The translations under genes were made by a program, and so were the position numbers. From contig JAGFNK010000024.1 of assembly GCA_025769875.1 (NCBI GenBank), forward strand, positions 124,001-188,000: 64,000 nucleotides of DNA. The letters run 5' to 3'. Positions 33,880-45,148 of the stretch are shown here, one piece after another. The stretch comes from Russula earlei (taxonomy: Eukaryota > Basidiomycota > Agaricomycetes > Russulales > Russulaceae). The first letter of the stretch is position 1, and each line of letters starts with the position of its first letter. Under the pieces are notes generated by a model. That model was not told where the DNA came from. It saw nothing but the letters and a program-made list of their open reading frames with translations, and searched no databases.

Positions 33880-36800
33880 ATGATACGCCCCAGCTTCCAT
33901 CCTCAAGGTGTGATTGCCCAGCCGTTCCTCGCCCAGCAGCATGGCCAATCGACGCCTAGTCAGCCCCACAATCTTAATCTTCTCCCAGGCTCCAACCAAG
34001 GCATGAGCTTCCTTGCTAATGCACATTCATCTAACGGCTCCTTCCCAAATCCCCAATTGGCGCGCATACGAGCCGACAGCCGCCAACGGGACATCCATGC
34101 CCAGTCGCAACGTGCCACAGCCGGCGGAGCGCAGACTGGTTCGGCCGTTAACGGTGTCATGCCTACTCAGCCTTCTGGAGTCGGTTATCCTGGAATTGCA
34201 TCACAGAATGGGCAGACTCCAGCTCACCGCATTGTATCCCAGTCTGTCCCCGTCGGTGGCCCTCACCCGAACTCTCATCCTAATTCTCATCCCGCTAATA
34301 TAAGTATAAGCAACCCTGGGATGGGTCTTCCCAGTAGCCTTCAACCACAACGTCCAGGGCCTCAATCCCAACCTCAGACCCAGATGGGGATACGACCCGG
34401 ACAACAGTCGCTACCGGGTCAATCCAATGTCGGTCAAATCCGTCCTCCGCCTGTGGCCATGGCCTCCTTTCCACCTGGTGGCGGGCCAAGAAATTCGGGT
34501 GGCATGGGCGTAAACATAGGATCCGGGATTATTGGCAATGTACCTCAGCAAACGCAAGCGCAACCAGGATTTCCGAATTCCATGGGGATGGGTGGGCCAG
34601 GACCGCAACCGCCTCCTCAAGGACCCCAAGGGGCAGCAACTTCTATAGCGCAATCGATCCATCGAACAATCTCTACGCCCGAGGGCGGGAACTCATTTGG
34701 TGGAATGCCACCATTTCCGGGTCCTCCTTTCTCGCAAGGCGCCCCCCATCCCCCTGCAGGTCATATTGGCAGACCTAACTCCGCAAACCAGTTTAGCTTC
34801 ATGTCCTCTTCATCTTCACCATCGCAATCCATGGACATGGGGCACAGTTTTTCGAGTGGTGGCGCCGGCCCCTCTGTCGCATCTCCCAGTCGTCGGGACT
34901 TACTTGTGACACCGGCACAAGTAGCTTCCTTACAATATGGTCCTGGTGCTCCTTCTGGAGGTGGTAGCGGCACGAACGATGGTTTTCATTCCACATTCAC
35001 AACTGTGCCCCCACAGCGGCCATCTTCTTCGTCGCATCCTGCCCTTGGCTTGGCGCACCCGCAAGGCCAAACGACTCAAAGCCTATCGCATCCTACACCA
35101 CCCAGACAGCAAACACCACTTCAACAGTCTCAGACGGCCCACTTGGGAGACAGACACAGTGGACCCATTGCCAACCCCACCCGTCCCCAGTCCCAACCGC
35201 AGCGACCGTCGTCCCAGCAACAGGTGAGGCAATCTCTTACACCGCGTATCCCACCCGGAACCCTCCCTCCAAACGCAACCCTCCTTCAAGCCCACCCGGC
35301 TAGTATTGGCAGTGGTTCTGCCCCACCTCCGCAGCCCCGTTCAATCCTTGGTACGGGTGTGGGGGCTGGTCCGCCGCCCTTGACTACAGTGTCGTCAGCC
35401 GAGAATGGTGACCTTTCACGACAGCCGGTTGTTACTGGCATCCGTCCATCCATGACAAGGTTCGTGTTTGGTTAATGACTCGCTGACATCTTCTCATCTC
35501 AACATACCATTACTTCGTAGTCACGCCCCCGCAGTCGGGCTTGGCCAAGCTCTGACCCGTATCTTACAATTCAGTGGCGTACTTGCAGCTGAAGACCAGA
35601 AAGTGTGTACTCTCTTTTGTAGCATTGTCAGTGTGATCTCATCACCAATGCATTTCTGTAGCCCCAAAAATTACAACTCTCACACTGGGAGAACCTGGTG
35701 GAGGAGTATTTCACTCCGTCAGCGACTCTTAAACTTACACTCTGGAAAGACAATCAAAAGGTAGAGGCAAAAGTATTCGGTTCGTCTCAACCTTGATTGG
35801 AGCTGCTAGAAATTCTACTCACCAGCATAGCAGAGGTTGGCACACCGGTCCTTCCGCGGTTTTTTCTCGTTACAAGTCAGTCTGGCGTTAAAGCCATGAC
35901 ATTGTCTCTCGATGGTGCACGCGAGCGCGTTGTTGGACCCAACCAAGCGATCGTACAATGCGTCTCTGCCATGTGGACGTATCGATACCGCAATGGGTAC
36001 ACAGTAACACTCCGCGGGCCATTCACGGCATATGTTGCTGTGACCCCTAACGCAACCCAGAACGGTGCTTCAGCCCAGTCTGTGCCTCCTCCATATACAC
36101 TCAAGATTGATCACATCCAATTTGACTCCAATCTCTACGAGAAACACGTCGCAGTGGACGTGATTGGCGGTAATCGCCTCGATGCCAACAAAACTCCACA
36201 GGTCCGCAATGCCCCGACACCGTCGCCGACTCCAAACGGTGCAGGTGTACCCCCACCGCCCCCATCTCAGCAACAGCAGCTCCCCATACAGGCTGGCCAG
36301 AGAGATGACGAAAGATGGGAAGAACCTCGGATAACGTACGATCGCGCGTTCATCCCTGCGGAGCCAGTGAATGCCTTTGGCATCCCACAGGCTACTATGA
36401 GGTGTCTTGAGGTACGCTCGCCGAACCTAAGTTCCGTCCAAGAGTCCTCTAATGTCTCTTCCAGTTGGCGGAAAGCGTCGCCCAGATGACTGATCTTATG
36501 TACTACTCGCACGTCAAAGGTGTTGGTCCACTGGGTGCGTACCATGCGTTATTGAAAGCTCTGACATGCCGATTCATAAGTCTATTCACCAGATACATTA
36601 AAGCAATTCGTGCAACAAATTCGGGAGATGCCGCCTCATCCTCAGGGACCGTTCTTCCCTGAGAGCATGAGTGCAGGACCATCAGCGCATTCACTTTACA
36701 CACCAACGATGTCATCCACGGCTCCATCTTCCGCCCAGATTCCACCCGCAACGATCCCGCAAAGCGCGCCAGTCGACGTCTTCTCCAGGGTCATCACCAG

Positions 36801-37013
36801 ACAAGGGAAAAGGAACACCGCAGCAGTCAAATGCACCGAACCCGACTGCTCCGCCTTCTGCGGGGTCATCGAACGCCTTCCTTGGCGAATGCGACATTGA
36901 AGCGCAAGGGTGGAGGTGAGACGGCATCGCCGACAACAGCGAGCGCGGAGCAGTCTTCCGCCGCGGCGAAGCGTCATTCTCGGAAACGGGTACGGACTGG
37001 GGGCGGAAACTGA
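33880..37013 (+). CDS. LIM-domain-binding transcription cofactor (Ldb1/PtaB-like)
   Basis: Exons 33880-35459, 35521-35602, 35662-35779, 35834-36411, 36465-36534 and 36593 onward. The first ~520 residues are Gln/Pro/Ser/Gly-rich and disordered. The folded LIM-binding core then follows: LGQALTRILQFSGVLAAEDQ, LSHWENLVEEYFTPSATLKL, LPRFFLVTSQSGVKAMTLSL, QCVSAMWTYRYRNGYTVTLR, YTLKIDHIQFDSNLYEKHVA and SVAQMTDLMYYSHVKGVGPL. Fungal members (PtaB, Mfg1) act with Flo8/SomA-type factors to control adhesion and morphogenesis. The C-terminal tail changes frame twice: from QSAPVDVF to SSPGSSPDKGKGTP (about 36781) and from GSSNAFL to ANATLKRKGGG (about 36883). The last frame gives a basic nuclear-localisation-like end, KRHSRKRVRTGGGN, at 37013. 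As written, the frame of exon 6 instead stops at 36900. Two 1-nt errors or recent indels are the simplest explanation. Confidence 0.88.
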
Positions 37014-37687
37014 CGCCGGCTCGGGCCTATGTTTGCTGTCCTGCTAATTACTACTACTATCGAAGCTATCTGTGTACCCGTCTTCTTTTTCCTCTTTGTC
37101 TGCTTACCCGTTCGCACGCATTCGGTGGCTCAAGCATCTCGTCCTGCAATATGTTAGAAATTACATGTATTCTACGGACACAACTGCCTTTTTCTTTCTT
37201 TCCTTTCCCTCTGCTCCGCTTTCGGTTCTTGCGCACCGGGATTTGCCGTCTGTCCATGTCTTATAGCGTCGTATTTATACACACTGTACGTATCCTATAT
37301 TCCGTGCTTGGTGCGCAACAAAGCTACTTTAGTGATACACCTCGCTGATCGATTTGGCCACGGCGGAAGTCTCAAATCGATGTGAAAAATGGTTGTTATT
37401 TCGGTATCATTAGCGCCATGTGTGTTGAGGCGGCGTCCACATTATTCCCGTACACGTTTTTGTCCCATGACCCAACATCCAGTATCCTCGTACACCAAAT
37501 GAATGAATTGTGGTCGTAAAAACAGGGTAATCTGTGCCAGTCGATAGAACATCCGATAGAACACCCCCCCCCCCCCCCCAACCCTGGGCTACTCGGTGCC
37601 TGTTCGTTCGTGGCGACCATCCCCATGACCTGCCACGCTTGGCCAGTGGTTATCACGCAAGCTCACGACTGCACGACCCCAACCCTC
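37014..37687. other. Intergenic, convergent 3' flanks with poly-C run
   Basis: The space between the ends of the LIM-binding gene and the PNUTS-like gene. It contains a run of 17 C at 37564-37580 and T-rich stretches (about 37180-37210). I see no gene. Confidence 0.55.
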
Positions 37688-40600
37688 CTAGCTAAGACCC
37701 TGATCGTGGCTGAAGTTGCATTGATCGCCGTACTTGCATCTGTTTCGACACGATATTCCATCAGTTCTTTTCATTCTGACAAAAGGGGACGGATAAGGGC
37801 GTGGGAATGTGTGCTTGCCTTCCTTGTGCATAGAACGAGCAAGGTATTCGCGATTTAAACTGTCTAATTCCATCTAACGGACGACCCCGCCCGCGCCCCC
37901 GGCCGGACCCACCCCACCTCGGTTCTTCCGGCGTAGGGGACCAGCGATCGCGTGGCGTGCCACCAGCGTTGACGTCCGCCAAAAACGCTGGTGTCTCCGA
38001 ATCCCAACTGTGCTGATCGCTTCGTGGTGGCGACTGTTGCTGCTGCACCGCAAACATCTGTGCAAGCTGTTGTAGCTGCTCTTGTGGAATACTGCTCGCG
38101 AGCTGAGCTATCACAGCAGGGTCGAACCCCGGCGTGGGGGGTGCGTCAGGTACCGCCAAGCTGGTCCCTTCCGCAAGCTGTCCGACAAGCTCAGACACGC
38201 TCGCACCAGCTAATGGTGCCGTCGTCATCGCAGGTGCCCAAGAGAGAGCGTCAATTTCAGGGCCTGAGAGCATGTGCACGACGCTCTCGTCAATTTGTTC
38301 CTGAGAAAGGATCGAACCAGGGGGTAGATCCGCTGGCGAATCAGGGATAGGTTGAGCAAGATAAGATGCACCAAGGGCAGTAAGTTCACGCTGCTCCTGG
38401 GCACTGCGTTCTTGGCTGCCTTCTCCCCGCGGACGCGCTTCAATGTCCTCTGGAATCTCCATAGCTAGTGAGGTGGGAAGAGGCACGGCGTCAGTGCGGC
38501 TTAGCTTTACGTGAGTGACGCTTACGTTGTGGCTCGGACCAATCGAGAAGCTCTTCGAATATGTGGGCATGCAAGGCAGCGCCCTCGCCTCTTTCCAATT
38601 CACGTACATTGTGCAGTGCGTGTGGGGTACCCTGTAAATCAGCATGGGTGACACGTAATTAATGTACGGTACAATTATTGATAGGAAAATGAGGCTGACA
38701 TCAACGGGGTCGTCGTCGTACACCGCTCTCTCAATGAGTTTCACCAACTCGAGCTGCCCATCGGGGGCCCATGTTACTGATTTTTTCTTTTTGGGCGGTT
38801 TGGTACCAGTCAATACAGGAGGCGTCAGGGCGTTATTGTTCGATGTGCTCTGTACAGTTGGCGATGGCTTGCGTGCCCTCATGTCTTTCAGGGCCTCCTG
38901 GAACGCATCCGTTGAGGAGGGCTGAGCAACGTTTGACAGAGTCTCCTTTGCTGCAGGTGCTGTAGCCCCAGGTGCTTTCTTGAAGCTTGGCAATTTTGGC
39001 TTCTGTTTGGGCGCTGAAAAGAAGGACGAATCGGATTTTGATTCCTTCACCGTTCCTGCCCCCACCGTCGCTGTCTGTCTCGTCGACGATGGTCCCTCCT
39101 TCTTGACAACCACGGAAGGCCGTGACGACGATGCCGCGGACACTGCAATCTTCTTCAATGGGGGACCAACCTTGGACGGGACGTCAAGGAGTTTGCGTTT
39201 CTTGTGTTTTGCGTCTGCCAAAATCAGATACAAAATAAAAATTCTATAAACCTATTTCAAGTCGAGGATGATAAGACCCACCTTGTGTATCATCATCAAC
39301 AGGTATGACCTGATCCTGCATGAAAACGAATTGATTTCGCCACTTTCGTTCAAGATTCGCCGCCATGTCCTTGACCGCTGTGAAACAATCGCATGATTTG
39401 GCATTATGGTCAATCGTCTTTCTCCCATCTGCAAAGCATATACAAAGAAGGAAACGTAGTGAAGCTTTAGGATTGGTGCATGGACTGCAACCACATAGAG
39501 AAGTACAAAATTCATTTGGCACTGCATAGGATATTGTGTATTGGGATGAACCAGATAAAATACTCACCCGGGATGGGGGCATCCTTGGCGAGCTTGCGCA
39601 CAATTTTGCCAATTTTGGAGGAGACGAGTGTCTCACCCGTAAATGGCAGGCGATCGGCAATCTGACAATTATAACGGCAACGTGATAACGAGAGTGTCGA
39701 TAAGGACGAAAGAAATGATGAGAGATGGCACTCGGAAATAAGACATAGAAAACACACATGAAGTAACGGCATGACAGTCTCCAGCACTTGATTATCTGTA
39801 TTGATGGTCGCCCCAGTTTTCAGCCATTCCCGCGTGATATCCATTGCGGACACATTCTCGAGCCAAGCCCGAAAATAATTGTTCCCGGCATTGTCTCGAA
39901 TCTTGGTGAGGATATCGAGCCTAATCTGTGCGCTCACTTCCGCGATGCCATATTCTACTATTCTGCTGACAAGTTGCTGCACGCTACGAGCCCCACCAGA
40001 AAAACTCTTTGATTGAAGAGACGGCTTGATGGCATCAAGAAACGCCTCTCGTCGACTCTGGGATGGAGGAGCGGGTGAATCAGACTGCGTTGTTGCAGCG
40101 TAGAACGAGGATGGTGGAATGGCAGATAGGTGCTGGGGGGCATGGAGAGCGAAAGGAGATAGTGTGCCTTGGGATGACTGCGGCTGTATTTGTGTCGTCT
40201 GGGAGAGAGATGATGCCAAAGGAGGAGAGGCCTGACTGTATGGAATAGATAATGATGATAATTGAGGGTACTGGGAATGCAATGGTAGATGATGCTGGGA
40301 TGCATGTTGTGGGGAAACGTTGGTTGGTGAAGAATATGATAGCTGTTGTGCGGGCGTGCTGAGAGTTGTTAACGCGGGACTGGAATTGACGAGGTAAGTA
40401 GGTACGTCGAGGGCAAGTAACCAATGTTCGCACTCAATATTGGTTTGAGACGATTGAGACTGTTGAGATGGTGGGGTTTGAGAATGCGCTGATGTTGCAC
40501 CGTTTAAGGTGGAATAGGTCGATATGGGTACCTGTCCTGGCTGAGGCGACCAGGATGAAGAACCATAGTTCATGGCATTGTAGGGGGCGGGGACGGAAGG

Positions 40601-40946
40601 GAGAAAGAAGTTGTTGGAGTAGTTGAAGAAGGGGGAGGAAGCTGCAAGGGACGTCGAGGGGGTCTGTGGCGCTGATATACCCAGTCAGGCTCACTTGACG
40701 ATGGCACATTCGGAGGGCGTGCACGCGGTGCTTACCAGAGAGGTCTCCCAACCCGAAGTCATGCAGGTCGAATGCTTGCAGGGACTGCAGAGGCTCCATT
40801 TGAGCCAGACGCGGAAGATGACCGGTCTTTCCAGTCGTTCGAGTTTGGAGGTTGTGGATCGGCAATGTCGTTCTGAACGGCGGGTGACGACTGAGCACCT
40901 GTGTGGGAGAAGGCTGCAACCAGGTGGACGCATTCGAGTAATACAT
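37688..40946 (-). CDS. PNUTS-like PP1 nuclear targeting subunit (TFIIS N-domain, RVxF motif, CCCH finger)
   Basis: ATG 40946 opens MYYSNASTWLQPSPTQVL; exon 1 is 40946-40736 and exon 2 starts at 40671. After a Gln/Ser/Pro-rich region comes a TFIIS N-terminal (LW) domain: IRLDILTKIRDNAGNNYFRA, TREWLKTGATINTDNQVLET, IADRLPFTGETLVSSKIGKI. A basic linker carries KKKKSVTWAPDGQLELVKLI, whose KSVTW fits the RVxF PP1-docking consensus. The Gly/Arg-rich end leads into a CCCH zinc finger, CSFYAQGRCKYGDQCNFSH, with the last exon at 37739-37688 joined by a GC-AG intron (37818-37740). Human PPP1R10/PNUTS has the same architecture and recruits PP1 to RNA polymerase II at transcription termination. Orthology is inferred from this domain order; I am fairly confident. 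Confidence 0.85.
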
Positions 40947-41449
40947 CCATTTGTCGACGGTTTCTTTAAAAAATTTCTCTTTTTTTTTTCCCTTTCTCTG
41001 CTGTGAGGCGCTACTGCACTTTCCCGACGCCCGACAGCGGCAAACACACAATTACGGCTCAAAACTGGCGCAACCGAACCGCAAAAGAAGAGGAGAGAAT
41101 GAAGAAAACGGAACTTTCCAGGACAGTACCGCTAACAGAACTGCCAGCTGAGACAAAGTCTTGAATGGCCACTCTGGAGGAGCGTTTCCAGTCGACGTCG
41201 ATGCCTTTTATCACCCACCACAGCGGGTCAGGTCACGCTTATGAAACTTTTTCCTTGGTTTGTGGCTCCGCTTCGTTATATTCATACTCCGAAAGGGGGT
41301 TTCTTTTTCGTTTACAACGGTCAACAACACACGGTATTAATCCGTACTATACGGTACGTAAGTTCAAACCACAACGCCCAGACGTTCAACAAAAAAACTT
41401 CCCTCACCCCTTCGTTATAGGTCACAACCACTTGGGCCTCATTTCCCAT
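40947..41449. promoter_or_regulatory. Divergent promoter between the PNUTS-like gene and the HMG-box gene
   Basis: A 0.5-kb gap between head-to-head genes. It holds a T run (about 40980-40990), a purine-rich tract near 41085-41115 and no recognised gene. Both promoters must lie here, but no specific site can be named. Confidence 0.45.
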
Positions 41450-42496
41450 ATGGCAAGCGCACAACATGATCCTGTGATTGCCCAGCTTGAACGTCACAAA
41501 CTAACTGTTGGTCCCTTTTGACATCTTATCATGTTTATGTTTACTCCAACATCTGTCTTCTCACCTAGCTCATCGCGAGCCTGAGCTCTGTCGCGGAACA
41601 AATGCGCCATTGCGCGAATGTTGCCGACCAGTTTGCACAGATGCTCACACAAGCTTCCTTCAACGGGGTTCTGTTACCTGGGGGAGTTCAAGCAGGAAGC
41701 AAACGCCACGGGACGGAAGAGGAGGATGTTGAGGGCGCAACCAAGAAACGACGTACCATAAGCAAGAAGGCAAAGGACCCGGATGCGCCCAAACGCGCAG
41801 CATCTTCCTACCTTTTCTTCCAGAACGACTTGCGCCAGGAGCTGAGGAAGCAACACCCCGAAATCAGCTCAGCAGAGGTAATGTCCAGGGTCTCGAAGCA
41901 GTGGGCAGAAATGACCTCCGAACAGAAGGCTGTCAGTGCTCTCTCCTCGTATCGGAACTGTAGTTCGCCTCTTATGCTGTCATTTAGCCCTATGAGCGCC
42001 TTCAAGCCGAGGCTAAACAAAGGTGGGAAGCGGAGAAAAGAGCTTATGACGAGCGCCGGGGGATCGTGACTCCTAAACCAGCCAGCCGCATGACGGCAGC
42101 CATAGCGGCTGAAGAGCCCGTCCAACCAGCTACAGTGGGCTCAACTGTTAGTGCCTTTGATGTGCGGGCGTATCTAGGGGCTAAAAGAGTTTTTAGGGCG
42201 TTAAGTTGGGGCAAAAAAACCCCGAGTCAAGTGGTTCTTCCACTGACACGAGCTCAGACGTCAAGTCCTCGGGTGAGGAGGACGGCAGGGGCGGCCTTTC
42301 GGGGGAGGGAGAGGACGAAGAGAAGGAAGACGAGATTTCTGCAGCACCTTCTCCGCCCCCTACGAAAAGCAAGGCAAAGCGCAAGGCTGAGATCACTACT
42401 GGTACTACTGTCACTGCTAAACCGAAGGGCAAGGTCACCTTATCCGCCGGCCCTACGCCAGCACGTCAGGAAAAGAAGAAAAGAAGCAAGGTGTGA
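41450..42496 (+). CDS. HMG-box chromatin protein
   Basis: Exons 41450-41506, 41569-41931, 41988-42146 and 42197-42496 give 292 residues. A single HMG box follows a basic linker: KKAKDPDAPKRAASSYLFFQ, NDLRQELRKQHPEISSAEVM and SRVSKQWAEMTSEQKAPYER. The N-terminal helical part is LIASLSSVAEQMRHCANVAD. The tail is strongly acidic (GEGEDEEKEDE) and then lysine-rich (AKRKAE, QEKKKRSKV). HMG-box proteins of this type bend DNA non-specifically and assist chromatin remodelling. The acidic tail following the box resembles animal HMGB and fungal relatives rather than sequence-specific MATA-HMG factors. Splice sites are clean and the frame is intact. Confidence 0.92.
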
Positions 42497-43097
42497 GGTG
42501 GATGTCGTCACCTGACCATGCTCACAAGACTGACCGATTGGCTGATTTGAATGGCCGACCCTTTTTTTTTTTTTTCCCTTTCTACGTGGTACCTCACACA
42601 TTTGCTTAGTACTTCCGCGTGCTTCTGGGACCTCCCTGGATTTTATACCTTATACGCTTATCTTGATCGGTACCTGGTTGGCATAAAGAGCACATCTCTC
42701 GAATTGACGTTGCGCCCGATTCGATATAGAAATGTCCGTGGTGGTGGGGCACATCGTGGTCTGTCCCGAGTCAGGAGCGGGCAATTTACAGGGTCCGTAA
42801 TAAAAGGGCGCTCGGGTCATAGCATGATGCAGCTGCAGCACTCGGACTCGGGCTGGGCTGGGGCGCATGCCCAACCCAATTGGATGGGATTGGACCGAAC
42901 CGAACCGAACTGGACCGGTTGTTGTGATCTAACGGTATCCGCACCCGCAAGAGCCCGGGCGGGCGCGAAGATGAGGCTGCGTAGAAGAGCACGCGGTCCG
43001 ATGGGCGATCTATATGGTGTGCCATGGCCGTGGGGGGATATATAATACTCACACTTATCAGTGACTCCTGTCCGCGCAACCCCTCATCGATTGCAAC
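42497..43097. promoter_or_regulatory. Intergenic / WW-gene promoter with TATA-like element
   Basis: Between two plus-strand genes. It has a T run at about 42563-42576, short tandem CGAAC/CGGAC-type repeats near 42890-42920, and ATATATAAT at 43038-43046, 52 bp before the WW-protein ATG, which is a reasonable TATA box. No coding frame. Confidence 0.5.
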
Positions 43098-44111
43098 ATG
43101 TTTGGTGGCCCTCATGGTGGCCCCCCGCCAGCGTACAGCACCCCTACCAGTAATCCCGACCGTAGACCACTTCCTGACGGCTACATCACCCGCTATGACG
43201 ACAAGTGCGTCTCCCTGTACCCATTCCCCTGCTAGTGCTGATTCTGTGCCATTTCCTCCATAGCTATAGAGCGTGGTAAGTCGGGCAGTTCTCGCGGCGA
43301 CTCACTTGGAGATAATTCGTCGTGGAAAGGTATTATGTAGACACGCACGCGCACCCCCCGCGCTCGTCCTGGGATCACCCAAGTGGACCCCTACCTTCGG
43401 CCTCGCATGCCAATTTTGCACAACCGTCTAACCAACCGTCGAGTCGCACCGGGTTTCCAGGTCCAGGTAGAGGTTCCCAATACGGCCAACCACAGCAAAC
43501 CACACCATACACTAGCCCGCAGCAGTTCCCGCCCGCATCGTTCCCTCACGGATATCAACCAACTTCCCAGGAACAGCACGGTAGCTACCCGCAGTCGCCG
43601 TCATACCAACAACCCCATTTCGGAACGCCTGCTGGTTACTCGACTCATCCTCAAGGATGGCCACAGCAGCAAAATTGGCAACATCCACAGCCACCGCCAA
43701 CACAGACACATCATGGTACACGTTCCAATGGCACACAGGATGGAGCGATACTCATGCTCTCCAACTTTTAGGTTTCAACGCACCGGCGCCATCACAAGCC
43801 ATACAGCAGCCACCACGCAGCAACAACACACGAAACGCGCTTCTAGGTATGGAATGTTTATGCGGAGCCGAGACACCTGACTGGACTCTTTTCCTTTTCT
43901 GTTTGTAGCCGGCGGCGCGGGACTAGTAGGCGGCGTTGTCCTTGCTGAAGCATTCGAGAATCATGAAGATGAGGTCCGTGAGGACGCATATGACCAAGGT
44001 CAGTTGAGTTTACAACCCCAGTCCTCTTATGTGAGCACTGATCTGGTCGTGCGGGGCGCTCTAGGCTTTGTAGACGGTCAGGATAATGCCGATTATGGCG
44101 GTGATTGGTAG
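43098..44111 (+). CDS. Small WW-domain protein with glycine-zipper segment
   Basis: Exons 43098-43204, 43264-43275 (12 nt), 43330-43715, 43772-43846, 43909-43998 and 44065-44111 give 238 residues. The WW domain spans the first three exons: LPDGYITRYDDNYRAWYYVD followed by THAHPPRSSWDHP, with both signature tryptophans. WW domains bind proline-rich peptides. A Gln/Pro/Ser-rich region follows, then a hydrophobic glycine-repeat stretch AGGAGLVGGVVLAEAF that resembles a glycine zipper, and an acidic end. The arrangement is common in fungal WWM1-like proteins, whose yeast member interacts with the metacaspase. A link to metacaspase here is only inference. Confidence 0.85.
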
Positions 44112-45148
44112 GTACTTGGACGTGCGTTGGGGATAACATCAGATCATAGTTGGCATATGTTATATGTCTCCCCATTTGAGTAAGAATCACTGTTTGTTTC
44201 TACCCAACATACTTTCCGTTCCGTGTTTATGCGATTGACATGCTTACATACATTGGGCGGCTGTCTGATCAAAATTTATTCTCGATATCGGTATACTAAA
44301 AATGGAATATCTCGTCGTCCTCGGAGATGAGGATATGTGGGAAAAGGTTCAGATTTGGAAGATCCTGGACGATGCAGTAGCTATGAGGGGCACCATACAC
44401 GGTCTCCGAGATGGGTCATGAGACGCCTTTGGAGAAGCAGAGCAGCAGGCAAATTCCGCATGGCATTTTATCCACTGATCCGGCGTCTTTTGGAAGGCAC
44501 GGCGCACAATTGGGCGCAGATGGGATGTTTGCCAAATTCAAAGAGCGGGAGGCATGCATTGACCGTGCGGCTCAAAGTGTGCCACGCCACGCTTCGTGCC
44601 ATCAACGCCTGCGGGCTTTTGGCCATTACCTCAAGGGATCCTTGAAAATGGCTCGCAAAAACCGCAAAACTTCCTGATGGGTGCAAACGGTCAGGTGTCC
44701 ACCAGGTGCCCACACGTGGTGAGAACTGGAGTGACGGCGGTAGGCACGGGGGGAGCTCGAGTTCCTGAATATGAAATATGGTCGCACGAGGCTAATCCAT
44801 GGGCCGCCGTTGCGTCCATATCTGGGATCCGATCATAACGTTGGGGGCAGTCTGCAGGGTCGTTCCAAAAAAAAAAAAGTCGTTTCCTATCTTAATCTGT
44901 CTCGGTGCGGTCATCGGCCATCGTCGCCGGCCGGCGTGGTCGGGCGAATTCCGGTGGCCGGCGGTGTTGGCAGCCGGTCAATCGACGCGCCTGTGGCGTC
45001 ACGCGGATTCTTCCGAAAGAGGGGCCGCGCGATTCGAGTCGAGTCGCGTTCCGTTCTTTGTTTTGTCGTGCCTCGACCCCGCCTCATCGCCTCTCGTTCT
45101 CTCCCCGTTCGAATAGACCGTTCCTTGTCTGGAAATTTTTGCGACACA
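44112..45148. other. Gene-free stretch upstream of RAD16
   Basis: About 1 kb. Several short overlapping open frames between 44337 and 44677 have no motif or splice pattern I can support. It includes an A run at about 44867-44878. The region 44990-45148 is GC-rich and probably the RAD16 promoter and leader. Confidence 0.45.

Noticed and set aside
37564..37580. Poly-C run as a possible functional element
   Set aside because: Lies between two convergent 3' ends with no conserved context; most simply a slippage-prone homopolymer.
44337..44677. Two overlapping short plus-strand frames
   Set aside because: No motif, no splice structure and two competing frames over the same bases; likely chance.
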